Origin: Bacteroidota bacterium | GTDB lineage: Bacteria > Bacteroidota > Bacteroidia > Chitinophagales > Chitinophagaceae | NCBI GenBank assembly: GCA_018268085.1 | Contig: JAFDXE010000003.1 | Span: 1 to 64,000, forward strand | DNA length: 64,000 nucleotides | Direction of reading: 5' to 3' | Part shown: positions 43,921 through 54,106 of the stretch, one piece after another | Numbering within the stretch: the stretch's first letter is position 1 | Layout: each line of letters starts with the position of its first letter | The notes under the pieces: generated by a model | Seen by the model: the letters and a program-made list of their open reading frames with translations, nothing else | The model's database searches: none | Told to the model about the DNA's origin: nothing | Made by a program: the position numbers and the translations under genes

Positions 43921-44748
43921 TTACTGCGATTGCACCAGGAAAGTAATCGGCTGACGACGATAGGCATTTACATTTCGGCCATTCTGCAAAGCGGGCGTCC
44001 ATTTCGGACCTTTTTTGATTGCTTTCACCGCTTCTTCTTCCATACCATAGCCATGCTTCGTTTCTGCTTCAACGTTACTGATTGATCCGTCTTTACTCAC
44101 GATGAACTTTACTATTACCGTGTAAGTTCCTTCGGGAGCACCGTTATCAACCGGCGTTTGAGAATCCAGGTTTCTTTCGAGGAACCTTCTCCAGGCAGCT
44201 TCCCCACCCGGAAAATCAGCTTCCTTTTCTACCTTGGTAAATATTTTATTTTCATCATCTTCCCTGGGCGCTTCTGCCACTTGTGTTCCTTTATCTTCAA
44301 CCGGCGCCTGTACTACCTGGTTGGTATTTTCTGTTTCAACCGTTTTGGTACTGATCGCCTGGTCTTCTTTGATCTCTTCAATTTTTTCATCCGGCTTCAC
44401 TTCTTCGTCTTTTACCACTTTCGGAGGAACGAATTGCACCTGCTTGATTTCCGGTGGTGGTGGCGGTGTTGGTGGTGGCGGTGGTGGCGGTGGTGGCGGT
44501 GGTGCATCGTTTTTAATTTCCGCCATCTGTGTGTCGATCACATCCAGCTTTTCTTTGGGTCCGCTATTGATCACGGTGGCCAGCAGCGATCCTAAAAAGA
44601 TAACAAGGAGTAAACCTGCAGTGATGATGAGCGCTTTCGTAAGGCGTTTGCTGTAACTCTTGCGAAGCTCATAGGCACCGTATTCTTTATTCCTGTCCTC
44701 AAAAATTATATCCAGGATATCTGCCTGTAATATTTTATTTGCTTCCAT
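43921..44748 (-). CDS. tonB: TonB-family energy transducer
   Basis: This 275-aa protein has a cytoplasmic N-terminus, one membrane helix (about 37-60), a long Pro-rich linker (about 85-100, uninterrupted prolines), an acidic charged spacer and a C-terminal TonB domain (about 195-275; YTVIVKFIVSKDGSISNV, KWTPALQNGRNVNAYRR). It contacts TonB boxes of outer-membrane receptors and passes energy from the ExbBD motor. It is the last gene of the exbB-exbD-exbD-tonB operon. Confidence 0.92.
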   Translation of the reverse strand: MEANKILQADILDIIFEDRNKEYGAYELRKSYSKRLTKALIITAGLLLVIFLGSLLATVINSGPKEKLDVIDTQMAEIKNDAPPPPPPPPPPPTPPPPPEIKQVQFVPPKVVKDEEVKPDEKIEEIKEDQAISTKTVETENTNQVVQAPVEDKGTQVAEAPREDDENKIFTKVEKEADFPGGEAAWRRFLERNLDSQTPVDNGAPEGTYTVIVKFIVSKDGSISNVEAETKHGYGMEEEAVKAIKKGPKWTPALQNGRNVNAYRRQPITFLVQSQ

Positions 44749-44797
44749 TATAATCTCTTTGGTTAGATAGATTCAAAAATGCACTATTTCCATAGTA

Positions 44798-45349
44798 CTA
44801 TTTAATTCCATTTGATTCTTCTGTTCTTTGTATCAGCGTTCTTTCTACCGGTGATATATCTACTTCTGCATAGTGTCCCGGAGGTACTGCAGAAATACTC
44901 ATCTCATCCAGGATGTCGATTGAATTTTTAAACGTTGACAGAGAATCTGATTTAATGATGTACATCAAATCATCAATGGGTGTGTTCTTCTTTTTATCAA
45001 GAATTACACTCCGTATATCTTTAAACGTTGTGCTCTTGAATTGTTCGCTGAGTTTGGTTTCATCCAACTGCCCGAAATAATAATACACCTGGTTAGATCT
45101 TCCCAGTAATATGGTCATCGCACCGGATTGTTTTACTTTTTTCTCATTGGTTGGATCATTGTCTTTCGGTTCGTTCATGTTCATGGCGGTTGGCTGGCTC
45201 ATGGTTGTGGTGAATACAAAGAATGTAATCAACAAAAATCCAAGATCCACCATAGGAGTAAGATCTACACGTGTAGACAGCTTCTTCCCTTTTTTCACGC
45301 CCGGGCCTTTCTTATGCCCGCCGCCCGACGAAGTATCTATTTCTGCCAT
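44798..45349 (-). CDS. exbD: ExbD-family proton channel component (second copy)
   Basis: The 183-aa protein has a cytoplasmic lead rich in Gly and Lys, one membrane helix (about 32-52) with the conserved Asp in LTPMVDLGFLLITFFVFTT, which binds the proton, and a periplasmic domain (about 60-175). ExbD-type proteins pair with ExbB to use proton motive force for TonB. A second, distinct exbD lies just upstream, as is common in Bacteroidota. Confidence 0.92.
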   Translation of the reverse strand: MAEIDTSSGGGHKKGPGVKKGKKLSTRVDLTPMVDLGFLLITFFVFTTTMSQPTAMNMNEPKDNDPTNEKKVKQSGAMTILLGRSNQVYYYFGQLDETKLSEQFKSTTFKDIRSVILDKKKNTPIDDLMYIIKSDSLSTFKNSIDILDEMSISAVPPGHYAEVDISPVERTLIQRTEESNGIK

Positions 45350-45378
45350 GGCAATATTTTTACGCTGATAAAATTTGT

Positions 45379-46035
45379 TTACTCTGTTGTACTGCTTCCT
45401 GCACGTGCAAGCTCCGAATCTTTCGGAACGTCTTTTGAATTGGTAACGATGCGGAACTTATAAATTTCATTCCTTTTAAATGCCTGCTTTACCTGCTTGA
45501 AAACCGGGTACAAAGCAGCATTGTCTCCTTTTACCAGTAACATTTTCTCCAGGTCTTTCTGATCCGTTCCCCTGTATGCATTGGTTACACTGCGGATCCA
45601 GTCGGCCAGTTCATTGTTGGCACTGTCTTTTACAGGAATACCGGGCATATTAGCGGGATTGATCGACTGCTCAAGATCCATTGCAGATTTGATCTGGTTT
45701 GCAGGAAGACCGATAAATTCTGATTTGTATAATTTATTGAGTTCGGCCTGGTTAAGGTTCAGCCCTTTCAGCTTATTGAAATCGTTGATAACATCGTTCT
45801 TTTTTGTGTCGTCTCCCAAAGTGAGAAACACCTTTCCATCTGCCGTCATTGTGATGAGGATAGATTTATCCGGTGCAGCCTTTGTAGAAACCGAGGATGG
45901 CGGGCTTACAGAAAGCACCTCCGGCGGTTTTTGTTTGGTAGCCAGGATAAAGAAAGTCAACAGCAAAAAAGCCACATCACACATCGCCGTCATATCTACG
46001 TTTGTGCTTTTCCGTGGTATTTTAACTTTTGGCAT
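45379..46035 (-). CDS. exbD: ExbD-family proton channel component (first copy)
   Basis: The 218-aa protein shares the ExbD layout: short cytoplasmic part, membrane helix (about 15-32) with the key Asp in VDMTAMCDVAFLLLTFFI, and a longer periplasmic domain than the second copy (to about 205). The two ExbD proteins are only distantly alike, so they probably do different jobs, for instance as a heteromeric stator. It sits 29 bases before the second exbD and 54 bases after exbB. Confidence 0.92.
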   Translation of the reverse strand: MPKVKIPRKSTNVDMTAMCDVAFLLLTFFILATKQKPPEVLSVSPPSSVSTKAAPDKSILITMTADGKVFLTLGDDTKKNDVINDFNKLKGLNLNQAELNKLYKSEFIGLPANQIKSAMDLEQSINPANMPGIPVKDSANNELADWIRSVTNAYRGTDQKDLEKMLLVKGDNAALYPVFKQVKQAFKRNEIYKFRIVTNSKDVPKDSELARAGSSTTE

Positions 46036-46089
46036 ATTGTTGAAATTTTAGAATCAGTATTTAGATACAAAAACGGTTGCTTTCCACAA

Positions 46090-46950
46090 TTATTTGTAGA
46101 GAGAAGCAAAGGTTTGCGTTAATGTAAAACCTGATTCATCAATACCATATGTAATGCCATCAATCTTAGTAGTGAAGATATTATAGAAAACGATAGAGAA
46201 AGCGGAAGTACCGATACCCAATGCGGTATTATACAACGCTTCTGAGATACCAACAGACAGTGCCTGTGCAGATGCACTACCACCACTTTCAGCACCCAGG
46301 GTTGCGAACGCACGGATCATACCGATTACCGTACCCAACAGACCGATCAGCGTTGCAATGGTTGCAATGGTTGAAAGGAATACCAGGTTCTTTTCGAGCA
46401 TCGGTAATTCAAGAGAAGTTGCTTCTTCTACTTCTTTTTGTATCGCAAGAATTTTTTGTTCTGTGTTCAGTTCGTTGTCGGTGATCATTTCTTTATACAC
46501 ACCTAGTCCTGCTTTCATTACATTACCTACAGAACCTTTTTGTTTATCGCACTCAGCTAAAGCTGCATCAACATTTTTGTTAGCCAGGTGGTACTGTACT
46601 TTGCGGATAAAATCTGCATTGCTGCTGGTACCGCTCGCTTTAGCTACAGTCATGAATCTTTCAATAACAAAGGTTAACATGGTTAAGAAAGTTCCGATCA
46701 GGATAGGTACGATGATACCTCCGAGGTACATCCTGGACAAAGCTGTTTTAGGATCATTCCTGTCTGGCCAGAAACCACCATTATTTTTTCCTACGCCGAA
46801 ATTTTCGGGATTACCTAATACAAATCTCCATATACAATATCCAATAATGATACAAGCTACCGGCGCAATCAATGAAATCATATTGCTCGATTTTTTCACC
46901 TGTACTGAGGTTGCCGGTTTTACAGTTGCTGTTGGTCTTGTTTCTGCCAT
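46090..46950 (-). CDS. exbB: ExbB/TolQ-family proton channel subunit
   Basis: This 286-aa protein has three membrane helices (about 24-45, 70-95, 195-215), the last holding the TIGLLGTVIGMIRAFA signature with its conserved Thr, plus the NTALGIGTSAFSIVFYN helix that completes the channel. It forms the pentameric motor with ExbD to energise TonB. First gene of the ton operon. The leader contains a palindrome CTAATTTTAATTAG (46957-46970) that could be an operator. Confidence 0.93.
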   Translation of the reverse strand: MAETRPTATVKPATSVQVKKSSNMISLIAPVACIIIGYCIWRFVLGNPENFGVGKNNGGFWPDRNDPKTALSRMYLGGIIVPILIGTFLTMLTFVIERFMTVAKASGTSSNADFIRKVQYHLANKNVDAALAECDKQKGSVGNVMKAGLGVYKEMITDNELNTEQKILAIQKEVEEATSLELPMLEKNLVFLSTIATIATLIGLLGTVIGMIRAFATLGAESGGSASAQALSVGISEALYNTALGIGTSAFSIVFYNIFTTKIDGITYGIDESGFTLTQTFASLYK

Positions 46951-47153
46951 AACAATCTAATTTTAATTAGTTAAGATTTAGTTTCTGTTTTTAGGTAATA
47001 ATAATTATACAAAAAGAATGAATAAATGTTCGTATTTGTTTAATACGGGAGTCCAAGTTAACAAAATAGTTGAAAACAACAATTGCAGATAGTAATTTTT
47101 TAATCGAAAAAAATATTGGCAATGAAGCTGTTTTGAAGAAATGGTTTTGTTGC

Positions 47154-48434
47154 TTACTCGTAACGCAGTGCTACAATCGGATCAAGTTTAGATGCTTTAT
47201 GTGCAGGATACAGGCCGGCAGCAAGCCCAACAAAAGAACAAACAAATATGCCGGCAATTACCCAGCCCCAGGGAATTACGAAACCGGTATGTAATAAGAG
47301 GGCAACGATGTTTCCAACGAGGATACCGGAAATGATGCCCGCCACAGCACCCATCAGGCTAATGAGTAACGATTCAAATAAAAACTGGAAACGAATATCG
47401 CGGCTCCTGCTACCAAGTGCTTTTGCCAGGCCGATCTCTTTTGTTCGTTCATTCACTGCCACGAGCATAATATTCATCAGGCCGATTGCCGCTCCGATCA
47501 GGGTTATAAAAGCTATGCCAATGGTACCTTTTTCGAGAAAGCCGAGGTTGGTGAGCAATGCTTCAGCAATACTGTCGCTTTTATCGATGTAAAAATTATC
47601 AGCATCTTTTGTTTCCAGTTTACGGATGGGCCTGAATGTGCCCCTTGCCTCCCCCGTTGCCATATCCATCAGTTTCATATCATTTACCATAACCGTGATG
47701 CTGTAACTGGAATTTTGTGATGCATACAACCGGCGGATATTGTTATAAGAGGTAAGGATCATTTTGCCGGTATTGAAAAATGCAGTTGAGCCTTTGTCTT
47801 TTAATACGCCGATGATACGGTACGGCACATGATCAACGCTGATGATTGCATCCACTGCTTTTGCATTGTTATCGGGGAATAACCTGGATGCCACAGCGCT
47901 ACCAATCAGGCAAACATTCCGGCCGGTTTCCACTTCCGATGCAGTAAAATTTCTTCCGTAGGTAATGGTATATCCATTTAACTCGAGGTAATTTTCATCC
48001 CCACCCTGTACAAAAACATCGGGGTTTGTTTTTCGACTGCTGGTATTCACTACAATATTGGAAGGACCTCTTAATATAATACCCACTTTCGTATTGGGAA
48101 AATTATATCTTTCTTTAAATGACTTTGCTTCATCATAACTGATGGGAATGCCTTCTTTTGATTTTTTCTGTTTACCGGAAGCTTTGGTTTTTTCTGCATT
48201 AGATCTGCCGCCGCCGCCAAAATGAATATTCCGGTCTTTAAACCGGATACCAAAAGAGTTGGAGCCCATAGTAGAAAAGCTGGAAGTAAGGCTATTGGTA
48301 GCTGCCTGTATGGCTGTGATAATCAGGATGAGCGCAAAAATGCCTAATGCAATAATTACAATGGTGATACCGGTGCGGAGTTTGTTTCCGCTGATATTTT
48401 TCCAGGAGAGAGAAAGCGTATCCTTGTAGGTCAT
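47154..48434 (-). CDS. MacB-like ABC transporter permease
   Basis: The 426-aa permease has the MacB N-terminal membrane helix (about 12-40), a periplasmic domain (about 60-260) containing a long basic low-complexity stretch, and a C-terminal FtsX-type half with three helices (about 300-426; GAIAGIISG, VALRYE end). Such permeases work with a LolD-like ATPase to move lipoproteins, toxins or peptides across the envelope. No ATPase is nearby. The ATG at 48434 is preferred to a TTG at 48443. It is upstream of the ton operon on the same strand but 200 bases away. Confidence 0.85.
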   Translation of the reverse strand: MTYKDTLSLSWKNISGNKLRTGITIVIIALGIFALILIITAIQAATNSLTSSFSTMGSNSFGIRFKDRNIHFGGGGRSNAEKTKASGKQKKSKEGIPISYDEAKSFKERYNFPNTKVGIILRGPSNIVVNTSSRKTNPDVFVQGGDENYLELNGYTITYGRNFTASEVETGRNVCLIGSAVASRLFPDNNAKAVDAIISVDHVPYRIIGVLKDKGSTAFFNTGKMILTSYNNIRRLYASQNSSYSITVMVNDMKLMDMATGEARGTFRPIRKLETKDADNFYIDKSDSIAEALLTNLGFLEKGTIGIAFITLIGAAIGLMNIMLVAVNERTKEIGLAKALGSRSRDIRFQFLFESLLISLMGAVAGIISGILVGNIVALLLHTGFVIPWGWVIAGIFVCSFVGLAAGLYPAHKASKLDPIVALRYE

Positions 48435-48479
48435 TCCGTTCAATTAGGTATAAAGGTAAAACGGTATGGTGGTTGTTTA

Positions 48480-48786
48480 AAAAAAGATTTATAGACGGAG
48501 GGTATTATGAATTTTGAATGCTGAATTATGAATGCTGAATTATGAATTATGAATTATGAATTATGAATGAGTGGTGAAGCTCTGATTCCCATAATACATC
48601 GAACCTGATCTTTTACGAAATCATCCTTCCGCTTCCGTGGAGAAGGTGGGTTGAGGTTTATGCAGTATGAATTGAATGTTGGAGAGATAACCAAACCATT
48701 GCTACCGAATCAGCGTATAATTAACAGCAAATTGATTTCCCGGCTAATCATTTCATTCCCTGATTGGCTAATTACCCAATGGTTAA
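48480..48786. repeat. Repeat-rich gap between nuoN and the permease gene
   Basis: This region holds a tandem GAATTATG-type microsatellite (about 48505-48570), a degraded inverted copy of the GGAG/CTCC hairpin repeat of 43561 (48627-48660) and, from about 48735, a GATTAGC/GCTAATC-type repeat of the same kind as the gap between nuoA and nuoB. No gene or strong terminator for the nuo operon was found. Confidence 0.5.
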
Positions 48787-50178
48787 TTAATGATACTTCC
48801 AGCCGATAATAAACTCAGGATAAATACCAAAAGCAATGATGAGTACCGCAACGATAACGAGCATGATCTTAAACGGAGTGGATATATTGCTTACCAGGAG
48901 CGTTTCCTGTGTTGGTTCTTTGAAATACATGGCCTGGATAACCCGGAAATAATAATAGGCACTAATAGCAGCAAACAAAACAGCTACGATCACTACCCAG
49001 AAATTACTTCCGTTTTCTACCGCAGCCATCAACATATAAAATTTACTCTGGAACCCGATGGTTAAGGGAATACCGGTTAACGACAACAGGAATACAGTTG
49101 CAGTTAATGCCAGTACCGGTTGTTGTTTGGCCAATCCTTTAAATCCATCGATGGTATAATCTTCCATTTTAATCAATACTGCAAAAATACCAACGGTTGC
49201 CAGGCTGTATCCTGCTGAATACAATAGCAAACCTTCCCTGGCTTTATCATTCAGTGCAAACAAAGCCAGTAACATAAAACCAGCCTGTGCAATGCTGGAA
49301 TAAGCCAGCATTCTTTTTACACTTTGCTGAAATACAGCAGTTACATTTCCGATCAATAAAGTAGCAATCGTAATGATGATGATGAGCTTCTGCCATTGAA
49401 GATGCATGGTGCCAAAGGCAGATTCAAACAAACGGACAAATGCAAAGAAACCGGCCACTTTTACAATGGTACTCATGAAAGAAGTAAATACCGTGGGGGC
49501 ACCATCGTACACATCCGGCGTCCAGAAATGAAAAGGTGCTGCCGATACCTTAAACGACATGGATACCATCAGCAGCAACATCCCGATCGCTATCATCACC
49601 GGCATCTTACCGGTACCAGCCTGGATATTATCTATAAAGAAAGATGCATTGGGTGTACCACCGTAAATAAAGGCAATTCCCATCAGCATAATACCGGTAG
49701 AGAAACAGCCCATTAAAAAATATTTCAGCGCCGCTTCATTGCTTCTTAAATTTCGTTTATCGCTACCCGTGAGGATATATAATGGAATCGACATGATCTC
49801 AATACCGATAAACAACATCAGCAATGTTTTATACGTTGCACACAACGACACACCGCACAGCACAAAAAATATCAATGCAAAATATTCACCTACATGCTTC
49901 CCAGTTCTTTCCACATCAGCAGCACTTAGTAAAAAATAGATCAGTGTACTACCCAGGGCAATGGCAATAAACGTGAGGTTGAAACTATTGGTGGCCAGCA
50001 TACCATGTACATTAATGGTAAACCAGGAATTTCCGCTATTGAGTTCTATCCCGTTTGCGATAAAGGCAATGGCAATACCGAGAATAGCCAGGTACTTCGG
50101 TACGCTTTTGCTTTTCACAAAAACACCCGAAAACATCATAACAACTCCCCAGATTGCAGTTAATATAATTGCGTTCAT
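48787..50178 (-). CDS. nuoN: NADH-quinone oxidoreductase subunit N (NuoN)
   Basis: This 463-aa antiporter-like membrane subunit of complex I has about 14 transmembrane helices and the proton-antiporter core signature with WTPDVYDGAPT (about 218-228) and a broken helix region near KRMLAYSSIAQAGFM. It forms one of the proton channels of the membrane arm. It is the last gene of the operon and follows nuoM after a 51-base gap. Complete. Confidence 0.95.
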   Translation of the reverse strand: MNAIILTAIWGVVMMFSGVFVKSKSVPKYLAILGIAIAFIANGIELNSGNSWFTINVHGMLATNSFNLTFIAIALGSTLIYFLLSAADVERTGKHVGEYFALIFFVLCGVSLCATYKTLLMLFIGIEIMSIPLYILTGSDKRNLRSNEAALKYFLMGCFSTGIMLMGIAFIYGGTPNASFFIDNIQAGTGKMPVMIAIGMLLLMVSMSFKVSAAPFHFWTPDVYDGAPTVFTSFMSTIVKVAGFFAFVRLFESAFGTMHLQWQKLIIIITIATLLIGNVTAVFQQSVKRMLAYSSIAQAGFMLLALFALNDKAREGLLLYSAGYSLATVGIFAVLIKMEDYTIDGFKGLAKQQPVLALTATVFLLSLTGIPLTIGFQSKFYMLMAAVENGSNFWVVIVAVLFAAISAYYYFRVIQAMYFKEPTQETLLVSNISTPFKIMLVIVAVLIIAFGIYPEFIIGWKYH

Positions 50179-50229
50179 AATTAGATCAAAAATTAACGGT
50201 CAACACCCAACAGCACACTTCAATTAAAA

Positions 50230-51723
50230 TCAATGTACCTTACTAACCAGCATATTTACCGCCGATTTTGTAAGTTCTATTAAGGGTTGCGGGTAAACGC
50301 CCACAACAAATATGATACAAACGATTACGCCGAGCACCAGTTTTTCATTCCACGCAATGTCTTTCACATCGGCTGTAATGATATTGGCTTCACCATAAAA
50401 TATTTTCTGGATCATATTTAAAGTATAGGCCGCTGCCAGTATAATTCCAAGTCCGGCAAACGCAGCATACACCGGGTTAAATGTGTACAAACCACTAAAC
50501 ATTAAAAACTCACCGGTGAATGCATTGGTAAGTGGCAACGCGATATTTGCCAGTGCAATGATCAGCAGCATAATGGTAAGTACCGGTGCTTTGCCGGCAA
50601 TACCACCTAATTGTGAAATGGTTTTTACACCGGTTTGTCTTTCTATCATTTCCACTACAATCCACAAACCGATGATGTTGATACCGTGGTTAAACATTTG
50701 TATCATCATGCCCTGTACGCTTACTTCATTCATCGCAAATAAGGAAGCACACATTAAACCAATGTGGGCAATAGAAGAATATGCTACCAGTTTTTTAAGA
50801 TTATCCTGCACCAGGGCGATACAACTTGCATATACGATGCCGATAATTGCAAGGATCATTACCAGGTGACTATAGTTTGCGGTTGCCAGCGGGAATACCG
50901 GTATCAACCAGCGGATCACACCGAACAATCCCATTTTTACCATTATACCGCTTAGCACCATCGTTACGGAAGTAGGCGACTGGTCATACGTATCCGGCTG
51001 CCAGGTATGGAAAGGAAACACCGGCATCTTGATCGCAAACGCAATAAAGAATAACCAGAATAACCAGTTTTGTTCCGTGGCACTCAGGTTAGCATTGTAA
51101 AAGGCTGTGAGTGAAAATGAATGCGCCACCTGCGTATGATCTTCGAACATGCGGGCAGGTGTATGCAGGTACACATATATGATACCGATGAGCATCAGCA
51201 GCGAACCGGTAAATGTGTACACAAAGAATTTAAATGTTGTTGGAATGGCTTTTTCACCGCCCCATTTGCTGCAAAGGAAATATACCGGCACCAGCGCCAG
51301 TTCCCAGCAGAAATAAAACAGCAACGCGTCAACAGATACAAACACGCCGGTTAAACCCGCCTGCGTTAACAGCATCAAACCATAAAATGCAGGTGCATTC
51401 TTATAGCTCCTTCCCGACGTTGCAATAAAGATTATCGGGAAAGACAAAGTGGTTAACAGTGTAAGTATCCTACCTGTTCCATCCATTCCTATATTTAAAC
51501 TATTACCGAGATATTTCATCCAGTAATAATTTACATTGTTATAAGAAGAAAATTTATCGGCTGTATAAAAAAGGCTGGTAACCGAAACTGCGAGCGCCAG
51601 CAATGAAAAGATGATGGCTATGGATTTTGCAGCGCTTTCCTTTTTTGTAAAAAAACAAAGTATGCCCGCTACCAGCGGTAACCAGATCATCAACTCAGGA
51701 AATGTAAAGTACGTACCTAACAT
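50230..51723 (-). CDS. nuoM: NADH-quinone oxidoreductase subunit M (NuoM)
   Basis: The 497-aa antiporter-like subunit has about 14 membrane helices and key blocks CWELALVPVYFL (about 138-149; Glu in the proton path), PVFPFHTWQPDTYDQSPTS and NLKKLVAYSSIAHIGLM. It lies 38 bases downstream of nuoL. Length is as expected for complex I M subunits of Bacteroidota. Confidence 0.95.
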   Translation of the reverse strand: MLGTYFTFPELMIWLPLVAGILCFFTKKESAAKSIAIIFSLLALAVSVTSLFYTADKFSSYNNVNYYWMKYLGNSLNIGMDGTGRILTLLTTLSFPIIFIATSGRSYKNAPAFYGLMLLTQAGLTGVFVSVDALLFYFCWELALVPVYFLCSKWGGEKAIPTTFKFFVYTFTGSLLMLIGIIYVYLHTPARMFEDHTQVAHSFSLTAFYNANLSATEQNWLFWLFFIAFAIKMPVFPFHTWQPDTYDQSPTSVTMVLSGIMVKMGLFGVIRWLIPVFPLATANYSHLVMILAIIGIVYASCIALVQDNLKKLVAYSSIAHIGLMCASLFAMNEVSVQGMMIQMFNHGINIIGLWIVVEMIERQTGVKTISQLGGIAGKAPVLTIMLLIIALANIALPLTNAFTGEFLMFSGLYTFNPVYAAFAGLGIILAAAYTLNMIQKIFYGEANIITADVKDIAWNEKLVLGVIVCIIFVVGVYPQPLIELTKSAVNMLVSKVH

Positions 51724-51761
51724 TATTATTTTTTTACAAAAACATTTTAGTTAAACAATCA

Positions 51762-53654
51762 TTACCAGAACGGGTAAAAGAACTGGACAATGAATAAAAA
51801 CAATATTCCTATTACCATCAGTAAAACATACGCACCTACCTGTCCGCTCTGGATCCAGCGTAACTGGCGGCTTCCGTAATTCACTGCTTTTCCCACACCG
51901 TTTACGATACCGTCGATACCCTTTTTATCAACGATGTTACTGAGGAATGAAGACAATGCATTCAATGGTTTTACGATGATTGCATGATACAATTCATCTA
52001 CATACCATTTGTTCTGCAGTATTTTACCAAAACCTGTTGCCTCTCCTTCCGGTTGATAATTTTTGAACTTCATCCAGGCAAAGATGATGGAAACCAATAC
52101 GAGTGCTGTTGAAATGCCCATCAGCATGTATTCGGTACCGTGATCGAGCTGATGTGCGGCAGTTGGAACAGCCGGTTGTAAAAATGCAGCTAGTTCGTGA
52201 TGCCCACCCAATGCTTCAGGAATGCCAACATAACCACCAATAATGCTGAGGATCGCCAGTACGATCAATGGTAAAGTCATTGCCCACGGGCTTTCATGCA
52301 GGTGATGTTCCTGCTCGTGAGTGCCGCGGAATTTCCCGGTAAAGGTGATCACGTATAAACGGAACATATAAAAGGCGGTGAGTAAAGCGGCAAATAACGC
52401 CAGCCCGAATAGTACCGGGTTGTGTGCATAAGCTCCGGCGAGGATTTCATCTTTAGAAAAGAATCCGGAGAACCCCGGTATACCTGAGATGGCAAGGCAG
52501 CCGATCAGGAAAGTGATACTGGTGATCCGCATGTGTTTACCAAGCCCACCCATATTACGAATATCCTGTTCGCCTCCCATAGCATGAATTACACTACCGC
52601 TGCCAAGGAACATCAGTGCTTTAAAGAATGCATGTGTTAATACATGGAAAACGGCCGCTACATAATTGCCTGTGCCCAATGCCAGGAACATAAATCCAAG
52701 CTGACTAACGGTAGAGTATGCCAGCACTTTTTTAATATCATTTTGTTTGATAGCAATGGAGGCAGCCAGCAAAGCCGTGGCCAGCCCGATAACCGTAATT
52801 ACATGTTGGGTGAAATGTGCTTCTGAAAACAACACGTGACTTCTTGCTATCATATAAATACCTGCAGTAACCATGGTGGCGGCATGGATCAATGCACTCA
52901 CCGGAGTTGGACCCGCCATCGCATCCGGCAACCAGGTGTACAATGGTATCTGTGCACTTTTACCGGTAGCACCTACGAATAACAATAATGTAATGCCCGT
53001 AATATCTGTATCACTTAAATTATCCAGTGCGGCAGTTGTAAAAACCTGGTCGTAACTGATCGTTCCTGTTTTGGCGATGAGCCAGAAAATTCCGAGCAGG
53101 AAGCCAAGATCACCAATGCGGTTCATCACAAAAGCTTTTTTTGCTGCATTGGTATAGTTCTGATTTTTGTACCAGTAACCAATAAGCAGGTAAGAACATA
53201 ATCCTACACCTTCCCAGCCGATGAACATGATCACAAAATTGCCGCCCATTACGAGTAGCAACATTGAAAACACGAAGAGATTCAGATAGGCAAAATATTT
53301 TGCAAAGTCTTTCGAATCTTCTTCATGCATGTATGAAGTTGAATACAGGTGAATGAGAAAACCTACACCTGTAATGATCAATAAGAATAACGATGAAAGT
53401 TGATCTATTTTAAAATCGAAACCAATGTTGAGTTTGGAAAGATGTATGAAATCGAAGAAATGAATCGTGGCAATGGAATGACCTGCTTTAATTTCCATAA
53501 AAACCAACAGGCTGATGACGAATGATGCCAGCACCACTGTACTTCCCACAACACCTGCGATGGTTTTAGAAAGCAGTTTACGTCCGAGCCCGTTTATTAC
53601 AAAACCGATCAACGGAAGTATGGGAATAAGCCAGATTAGTTTTGAAACACTCAT
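51762..53654 (-). CDS. nuoL: NADH-quinone oxidoreductase subunit L (NuoL)
   Basis: From the ATG at 53654 the protein is 630 aa, with about 15 membrane helices, the lateral amphipathic helix near the C-terminus, and the conserved GWEGVGLCSYLLIGYW, YTWLPDAMAGPTPVSALIHAATMVTAG and KVLAYSTVSQLGFM motifs. It is the distal proton-pumping subunit of complex I. A TTG at 53666 in frame would lie within the upstream repeat; the ATG is better. A repeat element separates it from nuoK. Confidence 0.96.
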   Translation of the reverse strand: MSVSKLIWLIPILPLIGFVINGLGRKLLSKTIAGVVGSTVVLASFVISLLVFMEIKAGHSIATIHFFDFIHLSKLNIGFDFKIDQLSSLFLLIITGVGFLIHLYSTSYMHEEDSKDFAKYFAYLNLFVFSMLLLVMGGNFVIMFIGWEGVGLCSYLLIGYWYKNQNYTNAAKKAFVMNRIGDLGFLLGIFWLIAKTGTISYDQVFTTAALDNLSDTDITGITLLLFVGATGKSAQIPLYTWLPDAMAGPTPVSALIHAATMVTAGIYMIARSHVLFSEAHFTQHVITVIGLATALLAASIAIKQNDIKKVLAYSTVSQLGFMFLALGTGNYVAAVFHVLTHAFFKALMFLGSGSVIHAMGGEQDIRNMGGLGKHMRITSITFLIGCLAISGIPGFSGFFSKDEILAGAYAHNPVLFGLALFAALLTAFYMFRLYVITFTGKFRGTHEQEHHLHESPWAMTLPLIVLAILSIIGGYVGIPEALGGHHELAAFLQPAVPTAAHQLDHGTEYMLMGISTALVLVSIIFAWMKFKNYQPEGEATGFGKILQNKWYVDELYHAIIVKPLNALSSFLSNIVDKKGIDGIVNGVGKAVNYGSRQLRWIQSGQVGAYVLLMVIGILFLFIVQFFYPFW

Positions 53655-53733
53655 ATATAAAGTCAAAAGTTAAAAGTCAAAAATCAAAAAAAGAAGAACG
53701 CATTTTTACTTTTTACTTTTTAATTTTTTAGCC
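53655..53733. repeat. AAAAGTCAAAA-type inverted-repeat element, copy a (nuoL/nuoK)
   Basis: The left arm (about 53659-53691) is AAAGTC/AAAAATC-type A-rich sequence; the right arm (about 53703-53730) is its TTTTTACTTTTTA complement; about 12 bases lie between. It fills the whole gap and overlaps the last codons of nuoK. Confidence 0.75.
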
Positions 53734-54052
53734 TGTTTAAAAAATTCACATCTACTGAATGTGTATTTCTATATAATAATACGATGATTGCCAATCCCAC
53801 ACTGACTTCTGCTGCCGCTACCACCATGATAAAGAATACAAATATCTGAGCATCGCTTGCATAGGTTGGTAATGCCTTTGCTGCCGGGCTCATTGCATGC
53901 ATTTTTGAAAATGCCAGCAGCAACAGGTTTACTGCGTTCAGCATGAGTTCTACGCACATGAAAATGATAATCGCATTGCGGCGAACCAATACACCAATAA
54001 TACCGATGGTGAATAAAGTAAGCGATAAGGCGATGTATGCTTTTATATCCAT
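53720..54052 (-). CDS. nuoK: NADH-quinone oxidoreductase subunit K (NuoK)
   Basis: This 110-aa subunit has three membrane helices and the conserved Glu in [19 protein letters not shown] (about residues 30-48) plus a second acidic residue in [17 protein letters not shown]. It forms part of the quinone-side proton route. Its end overlaps repeat copy a by a few codons. Confidence 0.95.
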   Translation of the reverse strand: MDIKAYIALSLTLFTIGIIGVLVRRNAIIIFMCVELMLNAVNLLLLAFSKMHAMSPAAKALPTYASDAQIFVFFIMVVAAAEVSVGLAIIVLLYRNTHSVDVNFLNRLKN

Positions 54053-54106
54053 TTTTATAATTCAAAAGTCAAAAAAGAACTGTTTTGATTTTTGACTTTT
54101 TATTTT
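54053..54106. repeat. AAAAGTCAAAA-type inverted-repeat element, copy b (nuoK/nuoJ)
   Basis: AAAAGTCAAAAA (54064-54075) and TTTTTGACTTTT (54089-54100) are perfect 12-bp arms with a 13-base loop. This is the simplest copy of the family and defines the arm sequence. Confidence 0.85.
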